Assembly: GCF_018596315.1 (NCBI RefSeq)
Contig: NZ_JAHEAG010000004.1
Span: 310,001-374,000 of the forward strand
DNA from: Bradyrhizobium sp. SRL28
GTDB lineage: Bacteria > Pseudomonadota > Alphaproteobacteria > Rhizobiales > Xanthobacteraceae
Direction of reading: 5' to 3'
Length of the DNA: 64,000 nucleotides
Of this stretch, positions 33,706-42,138 are shown in pieces. Position 1 is the stretch's first letter, and each line of letters opens with the position of its first letter. The position numbers and the translations under genes are program-made. The notes under the pieces were generated by a model. It ran no database searches, had not been told where the DNA came from, and worked only from the letters and a program-made list of their open reading frames with translations.

Positions 33706-34353
33706 TTATTCGCCATCCCTGACGCTGCGAAATTCCTTCGCCTCCGGGTCGAGCACGAACAGCGCGCCTTCGGCAACGCCAAAATAAGCGCCGTGCAATT
33801 CCATCTCGCCGCGCTCGACGTGGGTGCGGACGAACGGAAACGTCATCAGGTTTTCGAGGCTGCGGAAGATCGCGGCCTTTTCGATCCTGACGGTGAAGTC
33901 CTGCATCGTCTCGCGCTCGCGCTGCTCGACGATCTCGCCCGGCTTGATGAACATGGCCATCCAGCGGCCGATGAAATCGCCCGGTGATAGCGGGTCGATC
34001 TTGTCGATAAAGGCCTTGATGCCGCCGCACTGGGCGTGGCCGAGCACCACGATATGCTTGATGCGCAGCACGTTGACGGCATATTCCAGCGCCGCCGACA
34101 CGCCGTGGGCGCCGCCATCGGGCTGATAGACCGGCACCAGATTGGCGACGTTGCGCACGACGAAGAGTTCGCCGGGGCCGGCGTCGAAAATCACCTCCGG
34201 CGAGACACGCGAATCGCAGCAGCCGATCACCATCACGGCGGGCGACTGGCCGCGCTCGGAGAGTTCCCGGTAGCGCGTCTGCTCGGTCGGCAGCCGCTGC
34301 GAGGTAAAGGCCCGGTAGCCGTCGAGCAGATTTTGCGGGAATGACGTTGCCAT
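33706..34353 (-). CDS. Beta-class carbonic anhydrase
   Basis: The 215-residue protein has the zinc ligands of beta carbonic anhydrases: Cys and the Asp-Arg dyad in VIGCCDSRVSPEVIF, then His and Cys in IVVLGHAQCGGIKAF. FVVRNVANLVPVYQPDGG between them is the conserved substrate channel segment. It interconverts CO2 and bicarbonate in the cytoplasm. Start ATG with AGGAC upstream. Convergent with asd. Confidence 0.95.
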   Translation of the reverse strand: MATSFPQNLLDGYRAFTSQRLPTEQTRYRELSERGQSPAVMVIGCCDSRVSPEVIFDAGPGELFVVRNVANLVPVYQPDGGAHGVSAALEYAVNVLRIKHIVVLGHAQCGGIKAFIDKIDPLSPGDFIGRWMAMFIKPGEIVEQRERETMQDFTVRIEKAAIFRSLENLMTFPFVRTHVERGEMELHGAYFGVAEGALFVLDPEAKEFRSVRDGE

Positions 34354-34472
34354 GTGTCCTGTGCCTGTCTTTGGCCATGCCTAACCATAAGCGGATGACG
34401 GGAACAAGGCTTTCGGACCCCGGTTTGAAATGTTAGGGCGAGGGACCCAAAACGCCCCCGAGGAACCAGCCC

Positions 34473-35351
34473 ATGATCCGTCCGCGCCGCAGCCTGTTGT
34501 TCATGCCGGGATCGAACGCGCGGGCGCTGGAAAAGGCGCGCACGCTCCCTGCCGACGGCATCATTCTCGACCTCGAGGATTCGGTGGCGCCGGACGCCAA
34601 GGCTGTGGCGCGCGACCAGATCGCCAAGGCGATCGGGGCCGGCGGGTTCGGCAAGCGCGAGGTGCTGATCCGGGTCAACAGCCTCGATACGCCCTGGTGG
34701 GTCGACGACGTCACCATGGCCGGCAAGGCGCGGCCCGACGGCATTCTGGTTCCCAAGATTTCCACGGTGGCCGATCTCAACGCCATTGCGAACCGCCTGA
34801 GTGACATCAACGCCGATATGTCGATCCGGGTCTGGGCCATGCTCGAAACCGCGCGCGGGGTGCTGGACGCCGACAAACTGGCGGCGGCTTCCAGGGATTC
34901 CGAAACCAGGCTCGCGGGCTTCGTGTTCGGGCCCAATGATATCTCGCGGGAGACGCGGATCCGCATGCAGCCGGGCCGCGCGGCGATGATCCCGATGATC
35001 ACGCACTGCATCCTGGCGACGCGCGCGCACGGGCTCGAAATTCTCGACGGCCCCTACAGCGACATCAGCAATATCGACGGCTTTGCGACCGAATGCGCAC
35101 AGGGCCGCGATCTCGGCTTTGACGGCAAGACGCTGATCCATCCGAGCCATATCGAGGCCTGCAACGCGATCTTCACGCCGCCGGCGGAAGAGGTCGAGCA
35201 AGCGCGCAAGATCATCGCAGCATTCGAAAAGCCGGAAAACGCCTCACGCGGCGCCATCCAACTCGACGGGCGGATGGTGGAGCGGCTGCACGCCGACATG
35301 GCCAGGCGCACGATCGCGATTGCGGACGCGATCGCGGCGATGGGACATTGA
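34473..35351 (+). CDS. HpcH/HpaI-type CoA ester lyase (citrate lyase beta / malyl-CoA lyase family)
   Basis: The 292-residue TIM-barrel enzyme shows RRSLLFMPGSNARALEKA at the start, the Mg-binding and catalytic segments IILDLEDSVAPDAK, EVLIRVNSLDT, VWAMLETARGVLDA and FVFGPNDISRE, and the C-terminal GKTLIHPSHIEACNAIF. The family includes citryl-CoA, malyl-CoA and methylmalyl-CoA lyases; without CitD/CitF neighbours a stand-alone malyl/citramalyl-CoA lyase role is more likely than citrate lyase. Divergent from carbonic anhydrase, 119 bases away. Confidence 0.88.
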   Translation: MIRPRRSLLFMPGSNARALEKARTLPADGIILDLEDSVAPDAKAVARDQIAKAIGAGGFGKREVLIRVNSLDTPWWVDDVTMAGKARPDGILVPKISTVADLNAIANRLSDINADMSIRVWAMLETARGVLDADKLAAASRDSETRLAGFVFGPNDISRETRIRMQPGRAAMIPMITHCILATRAHGLEILDGPYSDISNIDGFATECAQGRDLGFDGKTLIHPSHIEACNAIFTPPAEEVEQARKIIAAFEKPENASRGAIQLDGRMVERLHADMARRTIAIADAIAAMGH

Positions 35352-35369
35352 ATTTTCCCGCGCGGCGCC

Positions 35370-35396
35370 ACCCTCTCCCACAAGGGGAGAGGGTAA
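35370..35396. repeat. Short palindrome CCCTCTCCCACAAGGGGAGAGGG
   Basis: CCCTCTCCC / GGGAGAGGG hairpin in the gap between the convergent lyase and DUF6455 genes. Resembles half of a longer bradyrhizobial repeat; it might also terminate one of the two genes, though there is no T run. Confidence 0.5.
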
Positions 35397-35410
35397 GCCC
35401 AGCGCTTTTC

Positions 35411-35824
35411 CTATGAACTGACCCGCGGGCCAAGACCGTCGATCGTGTCGGCATTGCCGCAATATTCCCGATAATGCGCAGCTGCGGTGCCGGCGACGAG
35501 ATCGCGGTCGCATTGGCGTTTGTGGCTGCACAGGGAGCAGACGCGCTCCATGTCGCGCAGCACGAGCGGCTCGGTGCGCGCCAGATCGTCCTGATCGATA
35601 CCGAGCGCTGTGAGCATCTTCGGCAGCTCATCCGCGGCATGCGGCCCCTGGCGGACCAGTGCCTCCAGTTCAGTGGAAGACATCCGCAACTCGCTCGCGA
35701 TCCGGCTGAAATTGGCGGCGTCCATCTCGCGCATTTCCTTCCGCTCGCGCCGGTGCTTGAGCCATTCGCCGAAGGTGTCGACCACGAGGCTGACGACTAG
35801 ATAGGGCTTTTCCTGAACGGTCAT
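35411..35824 (-). CDS. DUF6455-type protein with cysteine cluster
   Basis: The 137-residue protein begins MTVQEKPYLVVSLVVDTFGE, followed by a charged helix (KHRRERKEMREMD) and a helical middle. The C-terminal third has CSLCSHKRQCDRDLVAGTAA and HYREYCGNADTI: four cysteines plus His, which look like a metal or Fe-S/haem site. I assign the DUF6455 family from memory of this C-terminal pattern. Function unknown. GGGAG lies upstream of the ATG. Convergent with the lyase gene. Confidence 0.7.
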   Translation of the reverse strand: MTVQEKPYLVVSLVVDTFGEWLKHRRERKEMREMDAANFSRIASELRMSSTELEALVRQGPHAADELPKMLTALGIDQDDLARTEPLVLRDMERVCSLCSHKRQCDRDLVAGTAAAHYREYCGNADTIDGLGPRVSS

Positions 35825-35926
35825 GGCACGGCTCCCTTGGGTCGCTGCAATGGCCCAAGGTGAGCGTAAATTGGGTGGCGGTCGTTGCGCTGGATCAAAT
35901 TGGGGGCGGGGCGGGCGATCATTGAT

Positions 35927-36085
35927 CTTACCCTCCCCTGGAGGGGGAGGGTCGACGCGAAGCGGCGGGGCGGGGTGACGGTCTCTCCACGTCTAACAGT
36001 GCCCGAGTTGAGAGATCACCCCACCCCGTCTCACATTTCGCTTCGCTCAATGTGAGCCGACCCTCCCCCTCCAGGGGAGGGTAAG
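35927..36085. repeat. Intergenic palindromic repeat, family G
   Basis: Long inverted repeat of 159 bases: CTTACCCTCCCCTGGAGGG on the left and CCCTCCAGGGGAGGGTAAG on the right; inner arms GGGGCGGGGTGACGG / GATCACCCCACCCC. It abuts the stop codon of the glycosyltransferase gene at 36086. Confidence 0.88.
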
Positions 36086-36880
36086 CTACGGCAATTTTCC
36101 GAATTTCTCCGCCGCCCACGCATAAAGGCTGCCGGAAATCGGCTTCTCGCCACCGCGGCCTTTTGGTGAGATGTGCAGGCCGATGATTTCGGGATCGGCA
36201 AGCAGGCCTGAAAAATCCGTCGGCTCGAAAAACAGCTTCGGCTCTGCATGCACAGCGTAGAAAGATTGCTTCGACAGCGCGTGCTGCAATTCGCCCGAGC
36301 GCCGCGCGAGCGCGGTCAGGGCGGCCGGGCCGTAGATTGCGACGCGGATGTCGGAGAGACGGCTTGATCGGTGTCGCAACTGACGCAGCATGAAGGTGAG
36401 GCGATGACGCAGCGCCAGCCAGTCCGGCGTCAGATCCTCCTGCTCCATCAGTTCCTCGAACGCCCGCACGATCGGGTCACTCGCAGGCAGATACAGGACC
36501 GAGTTACCGAGCTGGCGTCGGCGTTCCCACGCGAAGTAAGGCTTTGCCGGGTCGATCTCGATCGGCTTCAGCAACAGCACGTCGGCGTCGAGCCACAATC
36601 CGGCGCGCTCGGCCATCAGCCGCATGCGGAAGAAATCGCTGAACTGCAAAATGGTCCAGTCGCGCCAGCTTCCATCGGGCTGCGGCGGCCGAAGCCGTTC
36701 GGAAAAGGAATGCGGCAGGATCGCCTCGGCTTCGGCGTTGCCGACGCCGTCGGGCAGGCCCGGCAATGGATCGAAACTGTAGACGGTGACCTTGTGGCCG
36801 GCGGCGACCTGAGACCGCAGGCAGGTCAGCCGCAGGCCGTCGAGCCGGCCGTGCCAGAAAGTGACGACGTCAGGCCGCAT
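36086..36880 (-). CDS. Glycosyltransferase with DXD motif (TcdA/TcdB-like fold)
   Basis: The 264-residue protein begins RPDVVTFWHGRLDGLRLTCL and contains FSDFFRMRLMAERAGLWLDADVLLLK as one continuous stretch: the A-G-x-W-L-D-A-D element is the DXD nucleotide-sugar and metal site of the GT-A Och1/TcdA-like transferases. WERRRQLGNSVLYLPASDP follows. No other polysaccharide gene is adjacent, so acceptor and sugar are unknown. GGAGG precedes the ATG. Confidence 0.83.
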   Translation of the reverse strand: MRPDVVTFWHGRLDGLRLTCLRSQVAAGHKVTVYSFDPLPGLPDGVGNAEAEAILPHSFSERLRPPQPDGSWRDWTILQFSDFFRMRLMAERAGLWLDADVLLLKPIEIDPAKPYFAWERRRQLGNSVLYLPASDPIVRAFEELMEQEDLTPDWLALRHRLTFMLRQLRHRSSRLSDIRVAIYGPAALTALARRSGELQHALSKQSFYAVHAEPKLFFEPTDFSGLLADPEIIGLHISPKGRGGEKPISGSLYAWAAEKFGKLP

Positions 36881-36903
36881 CCGCGTCGCCTCCGCTTAAC
36901 GAA

Positions 36904-36928
36904 AGAGCCCCGATGCGATCGGGGCTCT
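36904..36928 (-). terminator. Hairpin downstream of leuD, probable terminator
   Basis: Perfect 11-base stem AGAGCCCCGAT / ATCGGGGCTCT with loop GCG, 23 bases beyond the leuD stop. On the minus strand it is followed by TTTC only, so the T tract is short. Confidence 0.65.
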
Positions 36929-36951
36929 CGTAACAGGATCAGGTAACACGA

Positions 36952-37557
36952 TCACGCCCAGGCGCGCTCTTTCTTCAGCTTCGCCTCGTAATCGTCGATC
37001 GACAATTTCTTTTCCATGGTCAGGCCGATGTCGTCGAGGCCGTTCATCAGGCAGTGCTTGCGGAACGGATCGATCTCAAACTTCACCTTGCCGCCGTCGG
37101 GACCGCGGATCTCCTGGTTGGCGAGATCGATGGTCAGCGTGGCGTTGGCGCCGCGCTCGGCATCGTCGAACAGCTTGTCGAGGTCGTCCTGCGTGACGCG
37201 GATCGGCAGAATGCCGTTCTTGAAGCAGTTGTTGTAGAAGATGTCGCCGAACGAGGTCGAGATCACGCAGCGGATGCCGAAATCCAACAGCGCCCACGGC
37301 GCGTGCTCGCGGCTGGAACCGCAGCCGAAATTGTCGCCGGCGACCAGCACCTTGGCGTTGCGATAGGCCGGCTGGTTGAGCACGAAGTCCGGGTTCTCGC
37401 TGCCGTCATCCTTGTAGCGCTGTTCGGAGAAAAGCCCCTTGCCAAGGCCGGTGCGCTTGATGGTCTTCAAATACTGCTTCGGGATGATCATGTCGGTGTC
37501 GACATTGATGATCTTCAGAGGGGCAGCTACGCCTTCCAGTGTGGTGAACTTTTCCAT
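36952..37557 (-). CDS. leuD: 3-Isopropylmalate dehydratase small subunit
   Basis: Translation from ATG 37557 gives 201 residues: [40 protein letters not shown], and [20 protein letters not shown], the active-site loop of the aconitase swivel domain. It pairs with LeuC (gene 3 kb away on the same strand) to isomerise isopropylmalate. leuC and leuD are not contiguous here, with six small genes between. Confidence 0.97.
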   Translation of the reverse strand: MEKFTTLEGVAAPLKIINVDTDMIIPKQYLKTIKRTGLGKGLFSEQRYKDDGSENPDFVLNQPAYRNAKVLVAGDNFGCGSSREHAPWALLDFGIRCVISTSFGDIFYNNCFKNGILPIRVTQDDLDKLFDDAERGANATLTIDLANQEIRGPDGGKVKFEIDPFRKHCLMNGLDDIGLTMEKKLSIDDYEAKLKKERAWA

Positions 37558-37655
37558 CGATCGCACTTCCCGGTTGAGGGTGGGGCAAGGCCGCTGATTT
37601 ATCGCGAATATGGCCCCGGCAAAAGGCCAATTTGCGCAATCCTAGCCTGCGCAAC

Positions 37656-38054
37656 CTAGCCGGCACCCGCCTCGATCGCCTCCATATCGGCGTCCGACAG
37701 CCCAAAATGGTGTCCGATCTCGTGGATCAGGACGTGGCGGACGATATGGCCCAGCGTTTCCTCATGTTCGGCCCAGTAATCGAGGATCGGTCGGCGGTAG
37801 AGCCAGATCATGTTGGGCAGGCGGGCGACGTCGTTGTTGCTCTGCTGCGGCAGGCCGATGCCCTGGAACAGGCCGAGCAGGTCGAACTCGGTTTGCGCCT
37901 GCATTTCGTCTAGAACCTCGTCGGTCGGAAAATCGTCGACGCGGATGATCACGCCCTCGCACAGGGCTCGAAAGCCCTTCGGCAGGCGCTCGAACACCTC
38001 ATGCGCCATGGCTTCCATTTCGGCGAGCGAGGGGGCTTTTGCTTCGGTCCACAT
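37656..38054 (-). CDS. Minimal zinc metallopeptidase-like protein
   Basis: The 132-residue protein (start MWTEAKAPSLAEMEAMAHEV; an earlier ATG at 38090 is possible) has HVLIHEIGHHFGLSDADMEAIE near its C-terminus, an HExxH zincin motif with a downstream Asp/Glu. DVARLPNMIWLYRRPILDYW precedes it. This is the small metallopeptidase family (DUF1025/Zincin_1) common in alphaproteobacteria and actinobacteria; substrates are unknown and it may be structural. Divergent from a small secreted protein gene. Confidence 0.85.
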   Translation of the reverse strand: MWTEAKAPSLAEMEAMAHEVFERLPKGFRALCEGVIIRVDDFPTDEVLDEMQAQTEFDLLGLFQGIGLPQQSNNDVARLPNMIWLYRRPILDYWAEHEETLGHIVRHVLIHEIGHHFGLSDADMEAIEAGAG

Positions 38055-38164
38055 CAGGACGTATTTAGCCTGTGTTATGGCTGGGCGCATCCTGGTTTTG
38101 CGAGTTGACCGCGGGGCGCCAATCGGGGACCGTACGGGGGATATCAGGCGTGGGTGGACTTAAG

Positions 38165-38488
38165 ATGAAGCGGATTGTGACGGTTGCAATTTGGGCTGCT
38201 TTTGCCGGGCTCTTGCTATCAGGTACGATGGCGCAGGCGCAGACGGCATCATCGGGGCTGCGGATCGTGCAGGCGCCGGAGCCGGCTGTCACGGATGTGT
38301 CCGCGCAGCGCCGGCGTCCGCTGCGGCGCGTGCCGATCTATCGGCAGGAATGGGCGCCTGATGTCTACCCGCGCTACAACCCCGGCCCCAACGCCGTGCG
38401 CGATTGCAGCGCGCATTACGTGCAGGAGTACCGGCCGAGCGGCACGGTGATCACCCCGCGCATGAACTGCTACTGGCGGCCCGGCTAG
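38165..38488 (+). CDS. Small secreted protein of unknown function
   Basis: From ATG 38165 the protein has 107 residues, with signal peptide KRIVTVAIWAAFAGLLLSGT ending MAQAQ. The mature region is basic and Pro/Tyr-rich (RRRPLRRVPIYRQEWAPDVY) and has two cysteines in VRDCSAHYVQEYRPSGTVI and RMNCYWRPG, probably a disulfide. This ending is common in short bradyrhizobial periplasmic proteins. Function unknown. First of a run of four small secreted proteins on this strand. Confidence 0.72.
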   Translation: MKRIVTVAIWAAFAGLLLSGTMAQAQTASSGLRIVQAPEPAVTDVSAQRRRPLRRVPIYRQEWAPDVYPRYNPGPNAVRDCSAHYVQEYRPSGTVITPRMNCYWRPG

Positions 38489-38745
38489 GTTTTCTCGCTT
38501 CACTTTTTTTCGCGCATTTCTTTGACGCGGAGTCAGGCTGACTCTGCGAGCGCTCCACGTTGAAGTTGTGATGGCGTTCTGCGCCGGTTGGCGTGCGCAA
38601 GGATTGCGGCGAGCTGCGGCGGTCATCCGTTCATGTTCGTGGCGCATTCATTCAGAGTCCATTCAAGTCGCTTGCGTCAGATTGCGTGCAGCGTTGCGGC
38701 GAGCGATTCGGCGCAGACGTGGCACCCGACCCAAGGAGAGCATTC

Positions 38746-39006
38746 ATGCAGTTCACGAAAATTCTGGGGCTCGCCGCCGTTGGCGCAGTGCTCGCGCTCG
38801 CTGCGCCGGCCGAGCGCGCCAATGCGCTGTCGCTCAGCAATCCCGGCGCCGCCGCGGCGGTTCAGGAAGATACCAAGCCGGCGACCACGGAAGTACATTG
38901 GCGGCATCGTCACCATCACCATCACCATCACCGGTGGCATCGCTGGCACCACCGCCACCACCACCATCATCATGGCCATGGCCATCGCCACTGGCACCGC
39001 TGGTGA
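38746..39006 (+). CDS. Small secreted histidine-rich protein
   Basis: The ATG at 38746 is preceded by AAGGAG. The 86 residues comprise a signal peptide (FTKILGLAAVGAVLALAAPA, then ERANA), a short linker ALSLSNPGAAAAVQ with TTEV, and a C-terminal tail of about 36 residues that is roughly 60% His, broken by Arg and Trp (HWRHRH, HHRWHRWHHRH, GHGHRHWHRW). Such a tail would bind Zn, Cu or Ni in the periplasm or at the surface; this is inference. The linker is shared with the 204-residue protein at 39663. Confidence 0.72.
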   Translation: MQFTKILGLAAVGAVLALAAPAERANALSLSNPGAAAAVQEDTKPATTEVHWRHRHHHHHHHRWHRWHHRHHHHHHGHGHRHWHRW

Positions 39007-39134
39007 GCGCGACTGCCTAGCGCAGCAATCGAGCAGGCCCGTTCATTGCGGGCCTGTTTCGATTTGAGCGCCTTGAAACTGGCGAGATTGCTGCCCGTTA
39101 TCTCTGTCATGGAGATCAACGCGAGGAGTCCGGC

Positions 39135-39428
39135 ATGAAGAGTTTGATCGGGGCAGCCCTTGTCGCTGGCGCGCTCGTGGTTGCCGGATCGGCCGCGATC
39201 AGTCCGGTCGCCGCGGCGCCGCAGGCGAAGGCGCAGAGTGCCGGCACATCCGATGCCACCGACTTCAGCGCGCACCGCTATGTCAGGCGCCATTATCGTC
39301 ACCACGGCTATTCTCGACCGCACTACCGTCCCTACTACTACAACCGGCCGGTCTACTATCGGCCGTATCCCTATTCCGCACCGGCGCCGTTCATCTTCGG
39401 CATCGGGTTTGGTCCGGTCTGGTGGTGA
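39135..39428 (+). CDS. Small secreted Tyr/His/Arg-rich protein
   Basis: 97 residues, with a GAGG ribosome-binding site and a signal peptide (KSLIGAALVAGALVVAGSAA ending PVAA). The mature part reads SAHRYVRRHYRHHGYSRPHY, then RPYYYNRPVYYRPYPY and ends APFIFGIGFGPVWW. The alternation of Tyr, Arg, His and Pro resembles cell-surface and biofilm-associated low-complexity proteins. Function unknown. Confidence 0.7.
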   Translation: MKSLIGAALVAGALVVAGSAAISPVAAAPQAKAQSAGTSDATDFSAHRYVRRHYRHHGYSRPHYRPYYYNRPVYYRPYPYSAPAPFIFGIGFGPVWW

Positions 39429-39465
39429 GCGTGCACAGCTTCGGTCAGCCGCAAATCTCTCTTGC

Positions 39466-39513
39466 GCTTTCTTCTGTGCTTTCTCTTGTGCTTTCTCTTG
39501 CGTGTTCTTTTGC
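39466..39513. repeat. Tandem repeat of a 12-base unit, four copies
   Basis: Units GCTTTCTTCTGT, GCTTTCTCTTGT, GCTTTCTCTTGC and GTGTTCTTTTGC lie head to tail in perfect 12-base register, with weaker similarity on both sides. It lies between the 97-residue and 204-residue secreted protein genes and is very pyrimidine-rich on the plus strand. Confidence 0.75.
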
Positions 39514-39662
39514 GCGTTCATCTTTGCGGTCGGCGCATTCATGGCGCGTTCACGTGCCTGTCTCTAATTTCACGTTGGGAGCGAGCGCAAAGAAGAAGCG
39601 CGACGGGGACCAGCCGCAGAGCGGTTGAGGGGCGCGCCGTCGCCGGTTAGGGAGGTTCATCC

Positions 39663-40277
39663 ATGACGATATCCGATCCCGGACGCGGCCTTATCCGCCG
39701 TCTGGGCGTTACGGCTGCGGCGCTGTTTGCGTTCGCGGCGGCATCACAACAGCGCGCCGAGGCGCTCTCGCTTGCGAGTCCCGGCACGGCGCCTTCAGCA
39801 AAATTTGCAACCGACGGACTGACGACCGAGGTTCAACACCGCGGTGGCGGCGGCGGTTTTCGCGGCGGTGGTGGCGGTGGTTTCCGCGGCGGCGGTGGCG
39901 GTGGATTCAGAGGCGGCGGTGCTGCGTTCCATGGCGGCGGCTTCCGCGGTGGCGGCGCGGCCTTTCACCGCGGTGGTTTCAGAGGTGGTGGGATGGCGAT
40001 CCACCGTGGCGGTTTTCGTGCGGCGCCCGTCTTCCATGGCGGCGGACACCGCTTCGCACATCGTCACGCGTTCCACCGGCCTCACTTCGTCCATCGACAC
40101 CACTTCGGCCACCGGCGCTTCTTCCATCGTCGGTTCTACTACGCGCCGGCCTACTACACGTACCCGGCCTACTATTATCCGCGGCGCTGCCGCGTGATCT
40201 GGACCTATTACGGGCCGCGCAAGATCTGCCGCTATCGCCCGTGGCACGCGCATTACTACGCGCATTACGGCTGGTGA
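39663..40277 (+). CDS. Secreted Gly/His/Tyr-rich repeat protein
   Basis: The 204-residue protein has a basic start and signal helix (RRLGVTAAALFAFAAASQQR), a linker ALSLASPGTAPSAK with TTEV that mirrors the 86-residue protein, then repeated Gly-Phe-Arg units (GGGGGFRGGG three times, HGGGFRGGGAAFHRGGFRGG), a His-rich part (HGGGHRFAHRHAFHRPHF) and a Tyr-rich end (YYAPAYYTYPAYYYPRR) with two cysteines (RRCRVIW and KICRYRPWHAH). It is probably surface or periplasmic and disordered. Likely internal variation in the number of Gly units between strains. Confidence 0.75.
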   Translation: MTISDPGRGLIRRLGVTAAALFAFAAASQQRAEALSLASPGTAPSAKFATDGLTTEVQHRGGGGGFRGGGGGGFRGGGGGGFRGGGAAFHGGGFRGGGAAFHRGGFRGGGMAIHRGGFRAAPVFHGGGHRFAHRHAFHRPHFVHRHHFGHRRFFHRRFYYAPAYYTYPAYYYPRRCRVIWTYYGPRKICRYRPWHAHYYAHYGW

Positions 40278-40288
40278 GAGCCGAAATG

Positions 40289-40319
40289 AAACAGGCGCCC
40301 GTTCGGGCGCCTGTTTTTT
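40289..40319 (+). terminator. Rho-independent terminator after the Gly/His/Tyr-rich gene
   Basis: Stem AACAGGCGCCC / GGGCGCCTGTT, loop GTTC, followed by a T run. 12 bases past the stop codon. Confidence 0.92.
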
Positions 40320-40338
40320 CGAGCGGCAAACGCTCAGT

Positions 40339-40548
40339 TCAATCCCAATCCTTGCCTTCCCAAGGCTTGATCTTCCAAGGGGTCAGCTTCGCCAGCCGCC
40401 ACTGCGCCCAATGTTCCGGCGGCCAGTGACTGAGGCGCGAGGTTTCCTTGGCGACGGGCTGAAGGTCGACGATGCGCGGCGTCATGCGCCGCCGCACCTG
40501 CCGCGTCGCCTCGCTGATCATGTCGACAAATTCAGACTTTTCCGTCAC
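40339..40548 (-). CDS. Small protein of unknown function
   Basis: The likely start is the GTG at 40548 (VTEKSEFVDMISEATRQVRR), with GAGGGA eight bases upstream, giving 69 residues; an ATG ten codons earlier is possible. It is basic in the N-terminal half and ends with a Trp/Pro-rich stretch (SHWPPEHWAQWRLAKLTPWK). No signal peptide or membrane segment. It lies 99 bases upstream of the leuC stop, on the same strand. Confidence 0.5.
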   Translation of the reverse strand: MTEKSEFVDMISEATRQVRRRMTPRIVDLQPVAKETSRLSHWPPEHWAQWRLAKLTPWKIKPWEGKDWD

Positions 40549-40647
40549 GGCCGGGTCCCTCGCGAAAGCGCTTCGCAAGGGACCATTCTGCGCCTTGCCT
40601 GTTAACGCGGCGTTTCCGGAACGCCTCGCTATCTAGGCAAAGCAGTG

Positions 40648-42054
40648 TTAACGCCACTCCCGGATGTCGACAAAATGCCCGGCGATGGCCGCGGCCGCCG
40701 CCATTGCGGGCGACACCAGGTGGGTGCGGCCCTTAAAACCCTGGCGGCCTTCGAAGTTGCGGTTCGAGGTCGAGGCGCAGCGCTCTTCCGGCGCCAGCTT
40801 GTCGGGGTTCATGGCGAGGCACATGGAGCAGCCCGGCTCGCGCCATTCGAAGCCGGCCTTGATGAAGATCTTGTCGAGGCCCTCGGCTTCGGCCTGTTCC
40901 TTCACGATGCCCGAGCCCGGCACGATCATCGCGTTGACGTGGGCGTTGACGGTCTTGCCCTCGGCGACTTTCGCCGCGGCGCGCAGATCCTCGATGCGGC
41001 CGTTGGTGCAGGAGCCGATGAAGACGCGGTCGAGCTTGATGTCGGTGATCTTGGTGCCGGCGGTCAGGCCCATGTATTTCAGCGCGCGGTGCTTCGACAG
41101 CCGCTTGGCCTCGTCGGCGATCTGATCGGGATCCGGCACGAAGCCCGAGATCGACACCACGTCCTCGGGCGAGGTGCCCCAGGTGACGATTGGCGGCAGC
41201 TTCGCAGCGTCCAGCCGGATCTCGTGGTCGAAATGCGCGCCTTCGTCGGAGCGCAGCTTTTCCCAATAGCGCATCGCGGCGTCCCAGTCGGCGCCCTTCG
41301 GCGCCTTCGGCCGGCCCTTCAAAAACTCGAACGCTTTTTCGTCCGGCGCGATCAGGCCGGCGCGGGCGCCGCCCTCGATCGACATGTTGCAGACGGTCAT
41401 GCGGCCTTCCATCGTCAGCGCGCGGATGGCGTCGCCGGCATATTCCAGCACATAGCCGGTGCCGCCCGCGGTGCCGATCTCGCCGATGATCGCCAGGATG
41501 ATGTCCTTGCCGGTGACGCCGTCGGGCAATTTGCCGTCGACCACCGCGCGCATGTTTTTTGCTTTTTTCTGGATCAGCGTTTGCGTCGCCAGCACGTGTT
41601 CGACCTCTGAGGTGCCGATGCCGTGCGCCAGCGCGCCGAACGCGCCGTGGGTGGAGGTGTGGCTGTCACCGCAGACGATGGTGGTGCCGGGCAGCGTAAA
41701 GCCCTGCTCGGGGCCAATCACGTGGACGATGCCCTGGCGCTTGTCGAACTCGTTGAAATATTCGACGCCGAATTCCTTGGCGTTCTCCGCCAGCGCCTTG
41801 ATCTGCTCGGCGCTTTCAGGGTCGGGATTGGGCTTGCTGCGATCGGTCGTCGGCACGTTGTGATCGACGACGGCCAGCGTCTTCTCCGGCGCGCGAACCT
41901 TGCGGCCGGTGGCGCGCAGGCCTTCGAACGCCTGCGGCGAGGTCACCTCGTGCACCAGATGGCGGTCGATATAGAGCAGGCAGGTGCCGTCCTCGGCTTC
42001 GTGCACCAGATGGTCGTTCCAGATCTTGTCGTACAGCGTGGTCGGTTTGGACAT
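40648..42054 (-). CDS. leuC: 3-Isopropylmalate dehydratase large subunit
   Basis: From ATG 42054 the protein has 468 residues. Aconitase-family motifs: [30 protein letters not shown], the [4Fe-4S] cysteines in [14 protein letters not shown] and [14 protein letters not shown], and the substrate loop [11 protein letters not shown]. With LeuD it converts 2- to 3-isopropylmalate. A strong candidate iron control element lies ~200 bases upstream (42252-42268), and the long leader contains a hairpin at 42120-42138. Confidence 0.97.
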   Translation of the reverse strand: MSKPTTLYDKIWNDHLVHEAEDGTCLLYIDRHLVHEVTSPQAFEGLRATGRKVRAPEKTLAVVDHNVPTTDRSKPNPDPESAEQIKALAENAKEFGVEYFNEFDKRQGIVHVIGPEQGFTLPGTTIVCGDSHTSTHGAFGALAHGIGTSEVEHVLATQTLIQKKAKNMRAVVDGKLPDGVTGKDIILAIIGEIGTAGGTGYVLEYAGDAIRALTMEGRMTVCNMSIEGGARAGLIAPDEKAFEFLKGRPKAPKGADWDAAMRYWEKLRSDEGAHFDHEIRLDAAKLPPIVTWGTSPEDVVSISGFVPDPDQIADEAKRLSKHRALKYMGLTAGTKITDIKLDRVFIGSCTNGRIEDLRAAAKVAEGKTVNAHVNAMIVPGSGIVKEQAEAEGLDKIFIKAGFEWREPGCSMCLAMNPDKLAPEERCASTSNRNFEGRQGFKGRTHLVSPAMAAAAAIAGHFVDIREWR

Positions 42055-42119
42055 GAGCGTCAGCTCCAAAGAAATTCTGTGTGAGCGATCAAGCGCAGGT
42101 GCGCCAGCAACGGACGTCA

Positions 42120-42138
42120 GCGCAGCATCAAGCTGCGC
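42120..42138 (-). promoter_or_regulatory. Hairpin in the leuC leader
   Basis: Seven-base perfect stem GCGCAGC / GCTGCGC with loop ATCAA, about 66 bases before the leuC start. No T run follows, so it is not a standard terminator; role unknown. Confidence 0.4.

Noticed and set aside
38529..38543. Inverted repeat GAGTCAGGCTGACTC after the 107-residue secreted protein gene
   Set aside because: Six-base arms without a T run; too short to call a terminator or operator.
38970..39542. 190-codon minus-strand frame with a QEKA-type repeat
   Set aside because: Its repeat is the translation of the 12-base tandem repeat and the rest is antisense to the 97-residue secreted protein gene.
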